DNA from: Pseudorhodobacter sp.
GTDB taxonomy: Bacteria > Pseudomonadota > Alphaproteobacteria > Rhodobacterales > Rhodobacteraceae
Direction of reading: 5' to 3'
Length of the DNA stretch: 7,569 bases
NCBI GenBank assembly: GCA_014378345.1
Contig: JACMNW010000107.1
Location: 1-7,569 of the forward strand
The translations under genes and the position numbers were made by a program. Under the pieces are notes generated by a model that did no database searches, had not been told where the DNA came from, and worked only from the letters and a program-made list of their open reading frames with translations. Below, piece after piece: positions 6,057 to 7,569 of this stretch. Numbering within the stretch: position 1 is the first letter of the stretch; every line of letters begins with the position of its first letter.

Positions 6057-6908
6057 ATGAAATCAACAGGTTTTTGGCGCGGATTGGCCGTTGCAGCAGT
6101 CCTTTCTATCGCATCCCCGGCGGTGGCTGAGGATATGACCGCAGATACCGTTGCGGCCACGGTAAACGGCACCAACATAACCCTTGGCCAAATGATCGTT
6201 TTGCGCGGCACCTTGTCTGAACAATACCAAGCCCTGCCAGATGATGTTTTGTTCAAAGGCATTCTTGAACAGCTGATCCAACAGGCGATGCTGGAACAAT
6301 CACTGGGTGATAAAATCACCAAGCGTGATCTGATCGCTGTTGAAAACAACAAGCGAGGTTATCTGTCTGGCATCGCGCTGCAAGCTGTTGTCGGGGCGGC
6401 AGTTACCGACGCATCGCTGCAAGCTGCTTATGACGCCCGCTTCAAGGACGCCGCCCCACAAACCGAATACCACGCGGCCCATATCCTGGTCGCGACAGAG
6501 GAAGAGGCAAAAGCAGTTAAAGCAGAACTTGACGGCGGCGCCGATTTTGCCGAAATCGCCAAAACCAAATCCACCGATACCGGATCGGGCGCGAATGGCG
6601 GTGATCTGGGCTGGTTCGGCAAAGGTGCCATGGTTAAACCGTTTGAGGATGCCGTCATCGCGGCCAAAGTCGGCGAATTGACCGCCCCGATTAAATCCGA
6701 TTTCGGCTGGCATCTGATTAAAGTCGCTGAAACCCGCATCGCCGCCGCCCCCCCACTGGATGACCTGCGTGATGAATTGGCAGCCGAGATTGAAAAAAAA
6801 GCCATCGAAGCGCATATAAAAATACTAACAGACGCCGCCGCTATCACCCGCCCTGGCATGGAGTTTGATCCGAAAGCGCTGCGTGACGAAACGATAGTTG
6901 ACAAGTAA
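6057..6908 (+). CDS. Periplasmic parvulin-type peptidyl-prolyl cis-trans isomerase
   Basis: This is a 283-residue protein that should catalyse cis-trans isomerisation of prolyl bonds in exported proteins. The N-terminus MKSTGFWRGLAVAAVLSIAS with PAVA|ED at 21-26 is a classic cleavable Sec signal. There is no lipobox cysteine, so a soluble periplasmic protein is expected. A helical region (about 30-130, with VNGTNITLGQM at its start) resembles the N-terminal chaperone part of SurA/PrsA-like proteins. The parvulin domain (about 137-228) shows EYHAAHILVATEEEA, GADFAEIAK, GGDLGWFGKGAMVKPFEDA and FGWHLIKV. A GTG at 6054 lies just before the ATG at 6057; the ATG is preferred, with AGGTG (6047-6051) upstream. 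The gene is divergent from secA and 22 bp upstream of argJ, probably in one transcript. It belongs to the PpiC/SurA superfamily; which named member it equals is not clear. Confidence 0.93.
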   Translation: MKSTGFWRGLAVAAVLSIASPAVAEDMTADTVAATVNGTNITLGQMIVLRGTLSEQYQALPDDVLFKGILEQLIQQAMLEQSLGDKITKRDLIAVENNKRGYLSGIALQAVVGAAVTDASLQAAYDARFKDAAPQTEYHAAHILVATEEEAKAVKAELDGGADFAEIAKTKSTDTGSGANGGDLGWFGKGAMVKPFEDAVIAAKVGELTAPIKSDFGWHLIKVAETRIAAAPPLDDLRDELAAEIEKKAIEAHIKILTDAAAITRPGMEFDPKALRDETIVDK

Positions 6909-6930
6909 ATACGAAAAGCGGGGCACGGAT

Positions 6931-7569
6931 ATGGGCAAGACTGATTGGAAAGCCAAGGCGAAATCCTTGAAGAAGAAACTGGCAGCATTGACAGGGGACA
7001 CAGCTCCCGCAAAAGCCGCCAAACCCATATCCCCCCTCGCCCCGAAAGATGGCTTTCCATCCTTGCCCCGCATCGCTGGCGTTGAATTTTCAGCGGTCGA
7101 GGCAGGGGTTCGCTACCCCAACCGCAAAGACGTGATGCTGATCCGGCTTGCCCCCGGTACCGCGATGGCCGGTGTCTTTACCCGCTCCACCACCCGCGCG
7201 GCCTGCGTTCGCGATTGTCAGGATAAATTGGCAAAATCGGTGCCCCTGGGGGCTGGTGCCGCCATCATCGTGAACTCCGGCAATTCCAACGCTTTTACGG
7301 GAAAAATCGGCGATGCCTCCGTCGCGGCCATCGCATCAGCGGTTGCCACCCAGCTTGAACTTCCCGCCTCCCGCGTGTTCTCTTCTTCTACAGGCGTCAT
7401 TGGCGAACCCCTGCCGCACGACCGCATCATCGCCAAAATCCCGGCCCTCGCCGCTACTTTGCGCGAAAATGCTATAGAAATGGCTGCCCTTGCCATGATG
7501 ACAACCGATACCTTCCCCAAAGGGGCAACCGCCACCATCATGGGCGACGGTGGCGAAATCCACATCGCA
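6931..7569 (+). CDS. argJ: Glutamate N-acetyltransferase / amino-acid N-acetyltransferase ArgJ, N-terminal part (3' end outside window)
   Basis: 213 codons are open to the window edge. ArgJ transfers the acetyl group from N-acetylornithine to glutamate (and in bifunctional forms from acetyl-CoA), recycling acetyl groups in cytoplasmic arginine synthesis. Family landmarks are ISPLAPK (33-39), AGVRYPNRKDVML (58-70), AGVFTRSTTRAA (80-91), IVNSGNSNAFTG (113-124), SSTGVIGEPLPHDR (152-165) and AMMTTDTFPKGAT (188-200). The self-cleavage site before the nucleophilic Thr lies further on and is not visible. The first 32 residues (MGKTDWKAKAKSLKKKLAAL and following) form a lysine/alanine-rich extension ahead of the usual start of the fold. 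The ATG at 6931 lacks a strong Shine-Dalgarno, which with the 22-bp gap suggests translational coupling to the isomerase gene. Confidence 0.94.
   Translation, partial: MGKTDWKAKAKSLKKKLAALTGDTAPAKAAKPISPLAPKDGFPSLPRIAGVEFSAVEAGVRYPNRKDVMLIRLAPGTAMAGVFTRSTTRAACVRDCQDKLAKSVPLGAGAAIIVNSGNSNAFTGKIGDASVAAIASAVATQLELPASRVFSSSTGVIGEPLPHDRIIAKIPALAATLRENAIEMAALAMMTTDTFPKGATATIMGDGGEIHIA

Noticed and set aside
6428..7060. A 210-codon minus-strand frame across the isomerase/argJ junction
   Set aside because: It is antisense to the parvulin domain and the argJ start; its Ser/Ala-rich translation has no motif.

Overview
The window looks like a core chromosomal segment of an alphaproteobacterium, most likely of the Rhodobacterales (Roseobacter-type). 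This rests on recalled similarity of the SecA, RadC, ArgJ and 'translocase'-type proteins to that group and on the divergent secA / ppiC-argJ arrangement. No database search was run. No tRNA, rRNA, CRISPR array, insertion sequence or phage gene is visible.

Layout from left to right. Positions 1-288 hold the 3' end of a dnaJ-type chaperone gene (+), followed by a strong 35-nt hairpin that may end the transcript. radC (+), a JAMM-domain protein, runs from 459 to 1226; a longer TTG-started frame is available, but the ribosome binding site and a candidate promoter favour the shorter form. Three units then read leftward on the minus strand from the centre of the window: secA (5848-3128), a secreted or membrane-anchored protein of a family often labelled 'translocase' in Rhodobacterales (2979-1984), and a decayed gene (1966-1204). 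The decayed gene once encoded a signal peptide, a phosphate-type substrate-binding domain and an OmpA-like C-terminal domain. Its last codons overlap the 3' end of convergent radC by 23 bp. Right of secA is a divergent control region of about 200 bp, rich in inverted repeats. Reading rightward from it are a periplasmic parvulin-type prolyl isomerase gene (6057-6908) and, 22 bp on, argJ (from 6931), which is cut by the window end.

How the genes fit together: SecA drives export of unfolded proteins through SecYEG. The isomerase carries a Sec signal peptide and would act on exported proteins in the periplasm. The 'translocase'-type protein also carries an N-terminal export signal. An export theme therefore joins secA and its neighbours. 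argJ (arginine biosynthesis) is probably co-transcribed with the isomerase only for historical reasons, and radC and dnaJ are separate housekeeping units.

The clearest unusual feature is the decayed binding-protein/OmpA gene, with one in-frame stop near its start, a frame change, and two large segments apparently missing. The second is the set of dyads in the secA leader. I found no convincing undescribed multi-gene system here; the rest is ordinary core genome.
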